Source of the DNA: Amoebophrya sp. A120
Taxonomy: Eukaryota; Sar; Dinophyceae; Syndiniales; Amoebophryaceae
Direction of reading: 5' to 3'
Length of the DNA stretch: 64,000 nt
NCBI GenBank assembly: GCA_905178155.1
Contig: CAJINV010000003.1
Coordinates: 5,339,700-5,403,699 of the forward strand
Of this stretch, positions 31,793-42,289 are shown piece by piece. A program made the translations under genes and the position numbers. Numbering within the stretch: the stretch's first letter is position 1; each line of letters begins with the position of its first letter. The notes under the pieces are model-generated. The model made no database searches and had not been told where the DNA came from. It saw nothing but the letters and a program-made list of their open reading frames with translations.

Positions 31793-34700
31793 TCATAGCG
31801 CAGTACTCCGAGCCGCAAGAATGGCCTGGATCTGCGTTATGTCCAGCGTCTGTAGGCCCACGGCTTCCAACTCCAGGTCCCCGCCTTGCAGCCACTGCTC
31901 GAGTCGAAGCTCAGCGTCCTGCGCTTGCACCTCGTCTTCTCCGTTGCCGTCACTGTCTTCTTCTTTTTCTTTGTTTCTTTCGTCTTCTTGGGTACCACTA
32001 CGCGATTGTCCTGGACGAGTTGTACACGACACTGAAGCGGCAGAAGTTTTCGTGCCTCCGCGCGCGCCTGACGCCCCGCGCGCATCAACGGGGTTCTTTC
32101 GGTCGTCAGAAGTGATTCGGTCGAGTTCGGCGAGGAGGCTCTCGATGCACCTCGCGACTAGATGTGCGTTTACACCCCCGTGGTGGCGCATGACGCGATC
32201 TTGCAGCACGTTGGGATTCAGTCGCGACGAGGCCATTTTCGATTGTGCAGAATAGGAGAACTCGGCGCCGTCCTCGATGCACCGTAGAGCGAAGCAGTCC
32301 CGCGTGCGCGGATACTTTTCAGGATACACTTTTAGCATGATGCTGGTTGCAGCAGTCGTGGTGCCAGTTACAGCAGGAGGAGATGCGGCGACGTCTTGGG
32401 CGGCAGGAGCTCCTTTCACCACTACAGCGTCGCCGGGTGCTGCAGGGGGGTTGTTCTTTATTGCAGGTTGCTCGATGGTGCGACGAGAACCGGGCGACTT
32501 TGTAATGAGATCAAAGCTGACCAGAAACTCACTTCCCCCGAGAAACTGGACATTTGCGACGCGGGCACGGTCCGCTTCTGCAAGGCTTTCCAATTCGCTA
32601 GCAAAGGAAAATATGAGAAGGATTCAGCGATTCAAAAGTAGCGGACTCAAAAATTTCTTTTCCTTGAAGATGCATGTCATTTCTTTTTCCAAAAACGGTT
32701 TCCATTTCGGCAGCAACGACGCGGATTCAGGTCGCGGCGAAACCGAGATCGGCGATTTATGCAATTGAAATATGTAGGCCAGTCTCAACTTGAACTAGCT
32801 AAATTGGTGTCATTCTTATTTCATTTTTTGGTAGCAAAAAATAAGGATTGCGCAGCTGCTCCGCCACAGATTGTGCTGCTCCGCTCGCAAAGTGCGTCGC
32901 CTTTTCAACTAAAATGCATTTTGTTTTTCACTCCAAAAACGGTTCCGGATTCGGCAGCAAACGGCGCGAAGTCAGGTAGCGGCAGTAATGATAGCGGCGA
33001 GCTATGCAATTGAAGCATTTAGGTCAGTCCCAACTTGAACTAGCTACGTGGATGCTCTTGAGCTGGTTGCCTTCTTGCCACAGAACAAAGAGGCGCAGCT
33101 GCCTTCCGCGCAGTGTTCGTCGTGTGGTGGCAAATATTATAAAAGGGGCCACGAGCCTACCGGCGAAGAAAATGCGGCTACTTTCGCTCCCAGTCCCGCA
33201 ATATTTCAGCACTACCTTAGACCCCTGCTCTGTCTCTTCTCTTTGTTGCGGTCCGCGAAATGGCGCCCAAAATGCCTCTGGGAGGGGGGCGGCAGGATGG
33301 TCGCAGCCTGAGCTAAGAGCCCTGTGGCCTGCGAAGGCTATAGCCTTAAGCACAGCAGCAACGCTTGAATGCGTGGCGCCACAAGATTGAAAACAAAACC
33401 GAAGAGCACCGGGGCCCCGAGCTATCCAGGCGCCCGGCGTTGTCAGTGCAGAGCCTTGGCATTTTTCAAATACGCCAATGAACACGCGGCAAGAGCCCGG
33501 GCTGTCGTGGGCAGCTGCTTTAGCGCAACCCCCGGCGCCCTTCGGTACCTTTTCCGAAGGTATCTGCGAGAGGCCGGGAGGTGTATTCCAACCTCGCCAT
33601 CAATGAAAAAGCTCCGCTAGCTTTCGCGATGGTGGCCTGTGGTTCTTGTTATTTCTCTTCGGCAGGACGTTCGGCTTTATTTGGCAGCAAAATGGGGCGC
33701 CGCCTTTAAGCATTGCAGCTGCCCATCAGGCGCTGCGCCATTGCAAAAGCGCCAAAAAGTGCAGCGCAATTGCTGGAAAGATGCTTTTTTGGAGCAACTA
33801 TCAAGCGGGCAGTACTCAAAAGCTGGATTTTTGCAGGGAGCGATTCAAATGAGGTCTTTTTTGGGGAAAAAAGCGGCCCAAGATGACCTCTATCTGGATC
33901 GAGCGTCAGGTCGTGATACCGGCTCTCGATGGTTCCCAAGATAGAGGTCCGGATGGAGGCCCTCCGTGAACGAAAACCACCGATACAGGTCGGGGAACCG
34001 AAAACGAATCCATTTTCACCGAATCGCGGCGCTGTGGCGCCTTTTTTCAACATTTCTGCGCCCCCACCTTCACCACCATGCCCTTCGCGCCCCTGTGGAG
34101 CGGCGCTCTACAACCCGAACTGCTCGACCGTTAGCTCCGGGGCCGCCACGATCCCTCGCGACCCTTTGCGCGCCTAGCTTGCCTCGCACATGCACCTTCT
34201 CGAGCCACATGGGGCACACAGAAACGCCCAAACCATACTCGTGATTTACCTTCAAGCGGCCCCCCTTCGCGTGGTTGGCGCTCGAGCCCCGACGGCGTCG
34301 GCCGGTGCAATGGCGCACGAGATTGCCCCTCTTTGGAAGCTTTCCATGGGCACATACCCTCCGACGCCGTAGCGGCCGTGGGGTTTAGAGCTTGCGCTCC
34401 TATCCCAAGGCATTTCGGCCCGGGGTTTGCGGCTTCGTGGAGACAACAAAGCAAGCGCAGGCTGCGCTTGTTGTTTTGTTTGCTGTCAAAGCGGCCTTTT
34501 TTTTTTTATTTTTTTTTGTCTTTTTTGGGTTGGTCCTTGTCTTTCATGAGCGCAGGCCCAAAACCCTGCCCGCCGCCACCTAGCAGAAGCAACTACGTCC
34601 GGCGGTGTAGCCGCTTCGGTTTGAAGATAGGCCGCAGGGCCCCTTTCAAACAGGTGGCGCGCATGTCTTCCCCAGGACAACCTAGCAGCGCTGCTGCCAC

Positions 34701-37016
34701 TTATATTTTTGACTGCTTTCGTTTTCGACTATGTGGGGCTGCTTAATTCCACTCGTTTCTTCTGCGTGACAGATGTCGCCCATCTATCTAATTCAAGTTG
34801 AGAGCGAGCTAGATGTTTGGCTTCGTACTCTTTTCGGCGACGTCTCGGAACCGGGAACAAAACATCAAAAACGCATGACAACAATAAGTCTCGATTTGTT
34901 TTACAGCTTTAAGATGTCAAATGGTTGAAGAAAAATTTTTGAGTCGCCTATACTTTTTATAGTTTGATTTTTGATGATCATGTGCAAACTCCAATTATCT
35001 TTTCACTTTTGGCATGACAAATGCAAATGATAATCTAGTTCAAGTTGAGACTGACCTAGCTATTTAATTTCATACCTTTTCTGGCGACGATTCGGAAAGA
35101 CAAAGAAACCAGCGAAAATTCATGACAAAAGTGATCATATTTTGTTTCAGGTTTTGAAAATGCAAGATGAAGGATAAGAAATTTTTGAATCCGCTACTTT
35201 TGAATCGCTGAATCCATCCCATAGAAAACCTTTGATGTTCTAGTAGTTGCCGCGAGGGTGGTGTCGACGAGACTTCTGTAGTTGGTGTTGCAGCAGCGGC
35301 TCCACCTCCGGATGATGCTCTATTCTTCGCTTCGCGGCCCGCTAGCGGATGCTTAGAGACTGGCTGCGGTCTCGACGTTTCATCCGATGACATCGCAGAC
35401 GCATCTTTGGTGCGTGCGACCTTACCGATTCTTACCTGCCGGTCCATCTTATTTTCTAGTACACCAGACGTAGCGCCGCTGTTTTTTCCGGACTTATTTT
35501 CTGCCACAGCCACTCGTAGATCTTTATCTCCGTCATGGTCTTCCGTGGCAGAGGACGGCCGCTCATTTTGAATGAGTTCTGCTTGTAGTTCGTCTCGACC
35601 ATCGGCCTCTAAAGGCGCCTTGGTCTCCAAAGACGTCTCGGTGTGTTCCTCTTTGGCAGAAGTGTCGACCGCAGCGGTGAGGGCCGCAGACGACAACGAC
35701 CCTGCTGTAGAGGACGTGGGTTCTTTTTCTACACTCTGTGTTTTTATCTCGTCCGCCTCTCGGTGCCTCTTTTTCTTGTCGACCACAGTTGCGGAAGGGG
35801 ACGTCTGTAGTTTATCCATTGCAAATACGTCTTGGTCTCATGGTGCATGTTTTGCATGGTATGGCATGAGGCTTGCGCCCTCCATGTGCATGGAATGCAA
35901 AATGTACCCGGGACGCGTTTTCTGCGGATTCTATGTTTGTATAGGGGACACCCGCGACGCCGCCCTGAGACCACAGCGAACCCCGATAATTGCATGACCC
36001 ATGCTGCCTGTAATGCATGGCCTAGCATCGCAGATTTTTAGAGTGCTTCGTGACCCCTACTCCGCACGAGAAATGGAGTGCCCTCTCCGCCGCGGAGCGC
36101 AAACTGGGCTGCTCTTGCTGGTCATGCAATACAGATCTCTTTGGAATCCACGGACAGCGTCACAAGTTGCAGAACCTTCCAGACCCAGACATCTTTGCAT
36201 TTGATAGTGTTCCTCGCAGGACGCGATCCACCGCAGCAACTCCGACTCGATGGCCATCGCTGGGTCAAGAACATCATCTTCGCTTTTCTTCTCGTTCATC
36301 TGCTCGGAGGTGGACACAACCACACGATTCATGCCTTTATCTTCTAGTTCGCTCGCTTCTTGTCTCGTTGGAATTGGGGTTGAGCTCTGAGAAGTTGAAG
36401 TGGTCGAGCCTGTGCAGAAGGTCTCGCCGCTCGGTATGTCAGTCGTGACGTCGTCGGTTTCCGGCAGAGCAGTCGTAGAACAAGAGGAGTCGGGGGTGGA
36501 AATCTGATCGATAATACCTCTCCTGCGTGGGTGATTGTTTTCGTGGTTTGCTGCAGCCCTGGTCGTGCCGGGCAACTGCTTGCCCGCCCCGTCTTCATCG
36601 GGGACGAGTCGCACTGCTGGAACTGATCCACTTTCATCCTCGTCCAGCTCTGCCGGTGAGTCTGCGGGAGAAGCGTTTCGCAATTCACTATGTGCTTGTT
36701 GCGGTCGTTCGTGACCGTGACCTTCGACTTCGTCGCCCACATGCGCGATGATTTTTCTTTGTAGGTGAGGCTGCACGTGATGGTTTATTTTCGTGCGTGT
36801 CGTGCTTGATTTTGTTCTGCTAGAGTGAAGATCCTGCTTAAGCGTTCGTGTGGCCCTCGTCGGAGGACCCGGCACCGCGAGCGGCTCCACGACGTAGTCG
36901 GTACTGTGCAAAGCCGTGCTTTTGGCAGAGGACGAGCCTCCATTCCCCGACACTTTGCGACGACGAGAGCGAAGAGATTCCAACCGCAACAAAGACCCAA
37001 CGGAGCTGGTAGACAT
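31793..37016 (-). CDS. hypothetical charged protein split by a 2.6-kb introner-like element
   Basis: Predicted exons (minus) 37016-36204, 35810-35221 and 32612-31793 sum to 2223 nt, 740 residues. The sequence is Ser/Thr/Glu/Lys-rich with acidic and basic patches and no recognised domain. A more ordered C-terminal part (VANVQFLGGSEFLVSFDL ... KVYPEKYPRTRDCFALRC) might be a small folded module. The exon 2/exon 3 join (…EHQRFS / IFSFASELESL…) keeps frame only if the whole 2608-bp TIR element at 32613-35220 is removed. The exon 1/exon 2 junction lies at a family A introner; frame-keeping choices differ by a few bases (…EEHY/LQTSP… or …EEQ/LQTSP…). The function is unknown. Confidence 0.6.
32613..35220 (-). 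mobile_element. giant introner-like TIR element, 2.6 kb
   Basis: Terminal arms of ~46 bp (32620-32665 and 35170-35215; GGATTCAGCGATTCAAAAGT at one end) are inverted and nearly identical. Inside them a second inverted pair occurs (CAGTCTCAACTTGAACTAG near 32783, inverted near 35035). Related words recur at ~33025 and ~34790, and a ~240-bp direct repeat spans 32640-33120. TTCTAT/TTCTCAT flank the element. The interior (33.1-34.8 kb) is GC-rich with frames that match nothing I recognise; no DDE or tyrosine recombinase motif was seen. No GT-AG at the edges. Confidence 0.7.
35811..36203 (-). mobile_element. introner, family A, 0.39 kb
   Basis: On the minus strand the 5' end CAAATGCAAAGATGTCTGGG faces CCAAGACGTATTTGCAATGG at the 3' end. 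Near-direct repeats ACTAT/ACTAC flank it. Longer than the ~260-bp norm. No GT-AG. Confidence 0.7.
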
Positions 37017-38179
37017 CCTCGTGGTTGCTAGGAGGTACCAATTTTTGTACAGAAATTCTGGTTACAAGTAGTTGGAGCCTAGACTAGTATGCGACGGTAG
37101 CCGTAGCGGTAGTACTATCTGCCGGCTTTTTGATGGTAAAAACATGAGTAATACATGAACGAGATAGACGCTTCTGCTTGCTGCAACAGCTGCAGCGACT
37201 TTCATCTCTTTAAGCTTAATCTTCATACGCAACAGGAGACTGACTCAAGAGTTTTTTTTGAGTTTGAATACTCTCCACTCGTCTGCGAAATTTTGGTTTT
37301 TTTCCGCTCGATGATGTTGCTGATGCTGGTCGTCTCCCTCCTCCTTGACCTCTATGCAACTGTCGGAATCTTCTCAAAGAGCTGCGTGCTGCACTTCATC
37401 ATCGACGCCTGTGCTTTCACAGGAGGATACCCATTCACTCCTAGACAACGCTTGTTGTGGCGTCTGAAATACCTCCGTCATGCTTTACCCAGAGTCGGCG
37501 ACTGCCGCGTTCGCGTGCAGATGCAGGACCAATTTCTACAAAAGGTGGCGAACAGTTGCAAGCTTGAGGAGGTGCAGAATACATAACTCAATTGGGATGA
37601 TTGGATTCTTGTTCTGCCAAAGAAGCATTTAGCATGTCGAATAAAAAAGGTACAGCTGCACGTTCTTTTTAGTCTTTGGTACGTACTATGCAAAAACTAA
37701 AACTGTGAAGAAGTAGCCCATTCCGCCATTCAACAGGTCACGGGAGATCTTTTTTTTCTCGTGTATTGCTATTGGAAAGTACTTCATCAATATCCTGTTC
37801 CTGACTCATGAAGCTCTTCAATTTCCTTCCGCTATTTTTTGGTACTAGGAGCACTACTTGTTGTACTAGTTGATTTGCGGCACGGTCAAGTAGATACACC
37901 GTGCTGTCCGGAATTGCAATTGTTATCATGACGATCCTGAAAATGATGTTCTTGCTCTATTTAAGTTCTCAGACTGCTGAAGACGTGAGCCCTGCGCAAG
38001 TATCTATCTGGACATGATGGTCGTAGTCGGTATACAACTCTTGTCTGTGTGTGTGTCTACGTACGAGAGACAGGTACTTCAATTATCTTGGTCTTGGAAG
38101 AAAGAGTTGTATCTATACCGAGCAATTTTTTCACCACATTCGAAGATCGACCATTTGCATTTGCAGAATAGAATAAAAC
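37017..38179. other. intergenic spacer
   Basis: Between two minus-strand genes. A 143-codon plus-strand frame (37155-37586) encodes a hydrophobic stretch but has no family support; it is left uncalled. No repeats of note. Confidence 0.5.
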
Positions 38180-41100
38180 TCAGGACAAGAAGCCAGGCCA
38201 CCACCAGGCAGTCACCGGTTTGACATGCTTGGTCTTGCTGGTCGGAGCCGCACCCGCGCCGGCTTGGTCGGCGGCTGCAAAGATTCCGGACCATGACCAG
38301 GGGCTGCTTATGTCCTTCTTTTTCGGCACTTCTTCCACCTTGTCATCCTTTTTGTTTTTCTTCGTACTGGCTGCTTTCTTTTCCTCCGTTTTCACCAGCT
38401 TTGGTTTATTCGCGGTTGGGTTTGCTGCTTTTTCTGGTTCTTGGGCAAAGATACCGGAATACCACGCGCCGGTCGTCTCATGCTTTTTCTCGGCAGCTGC
38501 AGCACCACCAGTATCAAATGTAAAAATGTCTGGGTCTGGAAGATTGCCAGGTTTGTCATGCTTGTTTGGCATGACTCGGAAATCTGTGTTGCATAGACAC
38601 GAAAAAGTCTCTTACCTGTCATGCAAAAACGCAGTTTGCCATGCGGAATACGTAAGACATGGCAGCCAAAAAATTTGTCATGCGCAGCTGCGTACTGCAG
38701 TGCGTATATCATTCATTTTTAGCATTACAAGTTTCCAGACCCAGACATTTTTGCATTTGATAACCAGCCGGCTTAGTCGATTTACCATTCGCAACCGCTG
38801 TTGGCGGGTGCACTTTCGGTTTTTTCCCTTCTTCTACTGGTTGTGATAAAACTGGCTTTGTGGCTTCTGCAGCCCTGGTTTCGGCGAAGATACCGGAATA
38901 CCATGGTGCGTCACCTCCCTTTTTTCCAGCGGCGCTAGTACTAGCAGTAGGAGTTGCGGATTTTCTGGCAGCTGCCGCGGTTTTTGCTTTTTCCTGCAGT
39001 GGCGCTGGCGCTTTCGGTTGTTTCTTCAGCACACTGGACTTCGATTTCTTCTCCTCCTCCAGAACACTCGACCACCAACTTTTTTCAGTCTTTTTCTCGA
39101 CCGCCGGGGCCTCCGGGTCTTCCGACACGCCTGGCTCCTTCTTCTCTGCGACACGACCTGCAGCTAGCTTTTGTGCGGCTTGCTTGGTTTTCTTCAGCTT
39201 GGCCGGCTCTTCCGCCAAAATTCCCGACCACCAGGGCTTCTGCTCTTCCGCTTTGGCGCCAGCAGGAGCACTGGTCGCTTTCTTAATAGTGCTCGCCGCG
39301 ACACCAGGCTTGTGGTCCTTCGTCTCTGCATCGGCAGTGGTTTTCGTCAGAAGCATATCCAAGAGAACAACGTTGTTAGTGCATATTTGTATTACGCGCA
39401 ACATGCAAATTCTGTCATGCTGTGCCTGTGCCTGCATTGTGGGGCCCATAATTCAAGGGCGTTTTCACGTACGGTACTATCTGCACATGACAGTTAGTTT
39501 ATGCTGTCATATTATTTGTCATGCTAATCCTCCAAGAACGTTGACGTTCTACCTACAATCTTTTTTTCTTGGATAAAGCATGTCCTGCTTCGGTACCGCG
39601 GGCGCCTTCTCCGCGTCCATCAGGCTAGACCACCAAGATCCTATGAAAAGGAAAAATCCCCCCCCCTCCCCATATCAAAAACGAAATTGGTGACGTCGCT
39701 GTATTTGAGTACACAAATCGACTTGTATTGCTAGAAGGCAAAGAGGCGCAGTTGTGGCCTTGCTTGGAGGCAATTTGTGATGCTGTTTGCCACCTCCAGC
39801 TGCCTGTCATGCTGAGGATGCAAGGCGTTCCCGCGCAACCCAGAACTACAGTCCGCATCTTTTCCCTTCTAGCATGACAAAGGTGATTTGTCACCACAAA
39901 TCTGCATCACAAATTTCCGTTTTGATATCGGGAGGGGGGATTTTTCTTCTTGATAGATCCGCCGGTCTTGTCTGCACCTTTTCTTCCAGCCTCGGGCTTC
40001 TTCTTGATTGGCTTTATTTTCATGGCCGGTCCTGCTGGAGTTTTCTTGTCCTCGTCTGCGTGCGGCTTTGCCGGGAGTTCATCCATGATGCCTGACCACC
40101 AGCTCTTCGCTTGCTTCGCGACATTCTTCGCAGCTTTCAATGCCTCCGCCTCTTGCTTTCCACGACCCGAGGGTTTGTTCTCCGACAAGAGCAAGTCTTT
40201 TTTCTTAAGCGGCACCGGGGTGGCTTTGCTTGCTGATTTCGGCTTCGACTTTTCCTCATCCATGATACCGGACCACCAGGGTCTATTTTCTTTCTCAGCA
40301 GCAGCTTTTTTCGTTTCCGCAGGCCCTGGTTTCGCCGCAGTTGTGGATACGCGGCCGAGCTTCGCATCATCTTTCGCGGCTTTCATCTTCAGGGGCTGAG
40401 GCTCCGTTTCGGCCATTAGGCCAGACCACCAGCTTTTGTCATCTTCCAGCTTCCCATGCGGAGCCGCGATCTTCTTTGCGTCTTTCTTTGGCGGTGGTGC
40501 AGCTGCGGCGTGGTTCACCGGTGGCTTCTTCAACATCTCCGGCCGCTTTTTGCTTTTATCTGCCTCTTCGTCGAAGATGCTGGAAAACCAGCCTTCTTTC
40601 TGCTCTTTCCCAGCGCCATGCGCTTTCATGGCCGCGGCATTGAGGTTCTTGGCGGTCTTTTTTGGCTTCGCTTTTCCTTTCGGAACCGGCACCGGGATCA
40701 GGGTCTTCTCGCCGCGCTGCTCTGCGAGATACGACGACCACCACGATTTACCGGCGTCCTGGTCCGGGTGCTTACTAGTCATCTTACTTGCCGGTTCTTT
40801 CGCGTCGCCAGTATTCGCCTTCTCCACCTGCACCTCCCGCTGCACTTCCGACTTGGTTTCTTTTTTCGCCAGCGTGTTTAAACCTCCGACTTCGTCGAAC
40901 ATACTGTCCCACCAGGACTCATCCTCGCTCTTGTGCGTCTGTTGCGGCGATGAACCGCTATTCTTGCTTTCCGTGCTTGTTGGGGGTTTCACTTTTGGTT
41001 TTGGTGCGGCTTCATCTTTACCGGACTTGTTGTAGTTCCCGCTCTTCTTCTTGTTCTTGGTGCGTGAACCGGGCGCGTTCAGCTCGTCCAGAACGAACGT

Positions 41101-41244
41101 AACCAATGCAGCGCTTTCCTGCTTCTTTGGCCGACCGGAGAAAAGACCTGAAGTGAAATAATCTGAATCTGCGCCTGGCGTATCGAAGCTTGTTTTCCTG
41201 TGCGTATCTTTTTTGGATCGATTACGTTCGTAGCAGAACAACAA
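38180..41244 (-). CDS. lysine-rich protein with 13 tandem W-W/Y-S motifs
   Basis: Exons (minus) 41244-39955, 39635-39576, 39350-38763 and 38506-38180 give at least 754 residues; the 5' end is open because no in-frame ATG precedes the first motif. Thirteen short motifs recur every ~40-70 residues in Lys/Ala/Pro/Glu-rich linkers: SWWDSMFDE, SWWSSYLAE, GWFSSIFDE, SWWSGLMAE, PWWSGIMDE (twice with S/P start), SWWSSLMDA, PWWSGILAE, SWWSSVLEE, PWYSGIFAE, AWYSGIFAQ, WSWSGIFAA and a terminal AWWWPGFLS before the stop. The pattern is roughly [SPA]-W-[WYF]-S-[SG]-[ILMV]-[FLM]-[DAE]-[E]. I know no family with it. Regular aromatic motifs on disordered basic linkers suggest a multivalent scaffold that docks a repeated partner. 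Exon 2 contains little more than one motif. Three introners (F, C, A) interrupt it. Confidence 0.75.
38507..38762 (-). mobile_element. introner, family A, near-perfect TIRs
   Basis: 256 bp. Both ends carry AAATG(T/C)AAAAATGTCTGGG in inverted orientation. Direct repeat CTGGT at both edges. Removal joins KPAG to GAAAAEKK. No GT-AG. Confidence 0.9.
39351..39575 (-). mobile_element. introner, family C
   Basis: 225 bp. TATCCAAGAAAAAAAGATTG at the minus-strand 5' end faces an inverted CTCTTGGATATG end. Direct repeat ATGCTT at both edges. Internal GGGCGTTTTCACGTACGGTA matches the copy at 24278-24491, but the element is inserted in the opposite orientation relative to the gene. Confidence 0.85.
39636..39954 (-). 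mobile_element. introner, family F
   Basis: 319 bp. GAAAAATCCCCCC(N)CTCCC occurs at both ends in inverted orientation, with an inner ATATC/GATAT. Direct repeat GGATCT at both edges. Internal TGTATTTGAGTACACAAATC is identical in the copy at 53264-53595. No GT-AG. Confidence 0.88.
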
Positions 41245-41445
41245 GACGAGTCAAAACTAAAGCAGCAACGTTGACAGGTGGAAAAAAGGCTGGAAGACAC
41301 GGACCCCGTGAAAGTATTTACTACTTCTGTGATGTGGAATCATTTTTGGAAGCGCGAAAGCGCTCAAAGATTCAGTACTGGAAGTCCTCATTTTGTTCGT
41401 CTGCGGATCGCAGCTGGTGGAGTAGAATTGTTGAACCTCATATCG

Positions 41446-41792
41446 TATGCATCGCAAATATGTTGTCATTGTCTGGGTCTCAAAGTCAAAACTTGCGATG
41501 TAATTCTTTTTTTCTGGATTGATGAAAGTCAAACTCAAATATGTGAATGATGCGCGCAATGCAGTATGCGGCAGCCAAGCGCGACCTCGAACAGTTTCAG
41601 AGCTGCTATTCGTGGTCTAGTCTACTGCACGCGGAATGCGATGGCAAACTGCGCATTTGCATGACAGGCAGAATATGATCTCTATTGCGTGCCTATGTAT
41701 CACAGAGCTCAGAGGGAGCCATGTCAGACAAGTCTGACAAATCTATCATGCAATCTTCCAGGCCCAGATGAAATGAATCCTTGCAATGCATA
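41446..41792 (-). mobile_element. introner, family A, diverged
   Basis: About 347 bp. GCAAATATGTTGTCATTGTCTG at one end and CTTCCAGGCCCAGATGAAAT at the other are decayed family A TIRs. Near-direct repeats ATAT/CGTAT-type at the edges; exact limits uncertain. Confidence 0.6.
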
Positions 41793-42289
41793 TAGTGCGG
41801 ACTTTGCTCGTAGCAGACTTGTGCTGCCCGCGCACAACTGTTACAGGCACGGTATTTTTCGTCACAGGGCCGGAGCAGATCTTTCAACTCTTCTGTCTGT
41901 TTTCCGTAACAGGCAGTGTACCGGTGTGTTCCGCTGACACCAGCCATCGCAGGCACAAATGGCACTCCGGGCTTGTAGTGGAGATATCCTGATTGATTTT
42001 TTGAACCAGAGCATCCTAGGTATGATAAGAGCCTGGTGATGAACCACTACCTCCACCGAGAGCAGGAACTGAAATCGAGGCGCGGTCAACCTTCCTGTGA
42101 TTGGCGGGCTCCTTCGGTCTGTATGATATACGATTCATACAAAGATGCTCATAGTCATACTTAAGTAATTACCCCAGTTGTCCTCTTTAGTTTGGGATAC
42201 TCCGAAGTCGCCATCTCGTGGTTTTGTGCCCAGGTCGCAGACAAACAACAAGTCGGGGGCTTGCAAGTGGTCCAGACGACGACCGCAGG
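41793..42289 (-). CDS. probable exons of a minus-strand gene, possibly 5' exons of the W-motif gene
   Basis: Minus-strand block 42289-42173 lies between a good acceptor (CATACAG) and donor (GGGTAATT) and encodes CGRRLDHLQAPDLLFVCDLG. A second block (about 41975-41793) encodes GVPFVPAMAGVSGTHRY followed by a Cys-containing segment (CDEKYRACNSCARAAQVC) up to the family A introner. A third possible block below 41446 continues in frame (YEVQQFYSTSCDP). These may be the missing 5' exons of the neighbouring W-motif gene or a separate small gene. Exon phases between blocks were not resolved. No family recognised. Confidence 0.4.

Noticed and set aside
35070-35220. C-terminal extension IQRFKSSGFKNFLSF of the minus-strand hypothetical gene
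   Set aside because: It is translation of the terminal arm of the 2.6-kb element; the same arm occurs inverted at 32620-32665.
37155-37586. 143-codon plus-strand frame with a hydrophobic stretch
   Set aside because: No family resemblance, AT-rich codon use and no supporting context.
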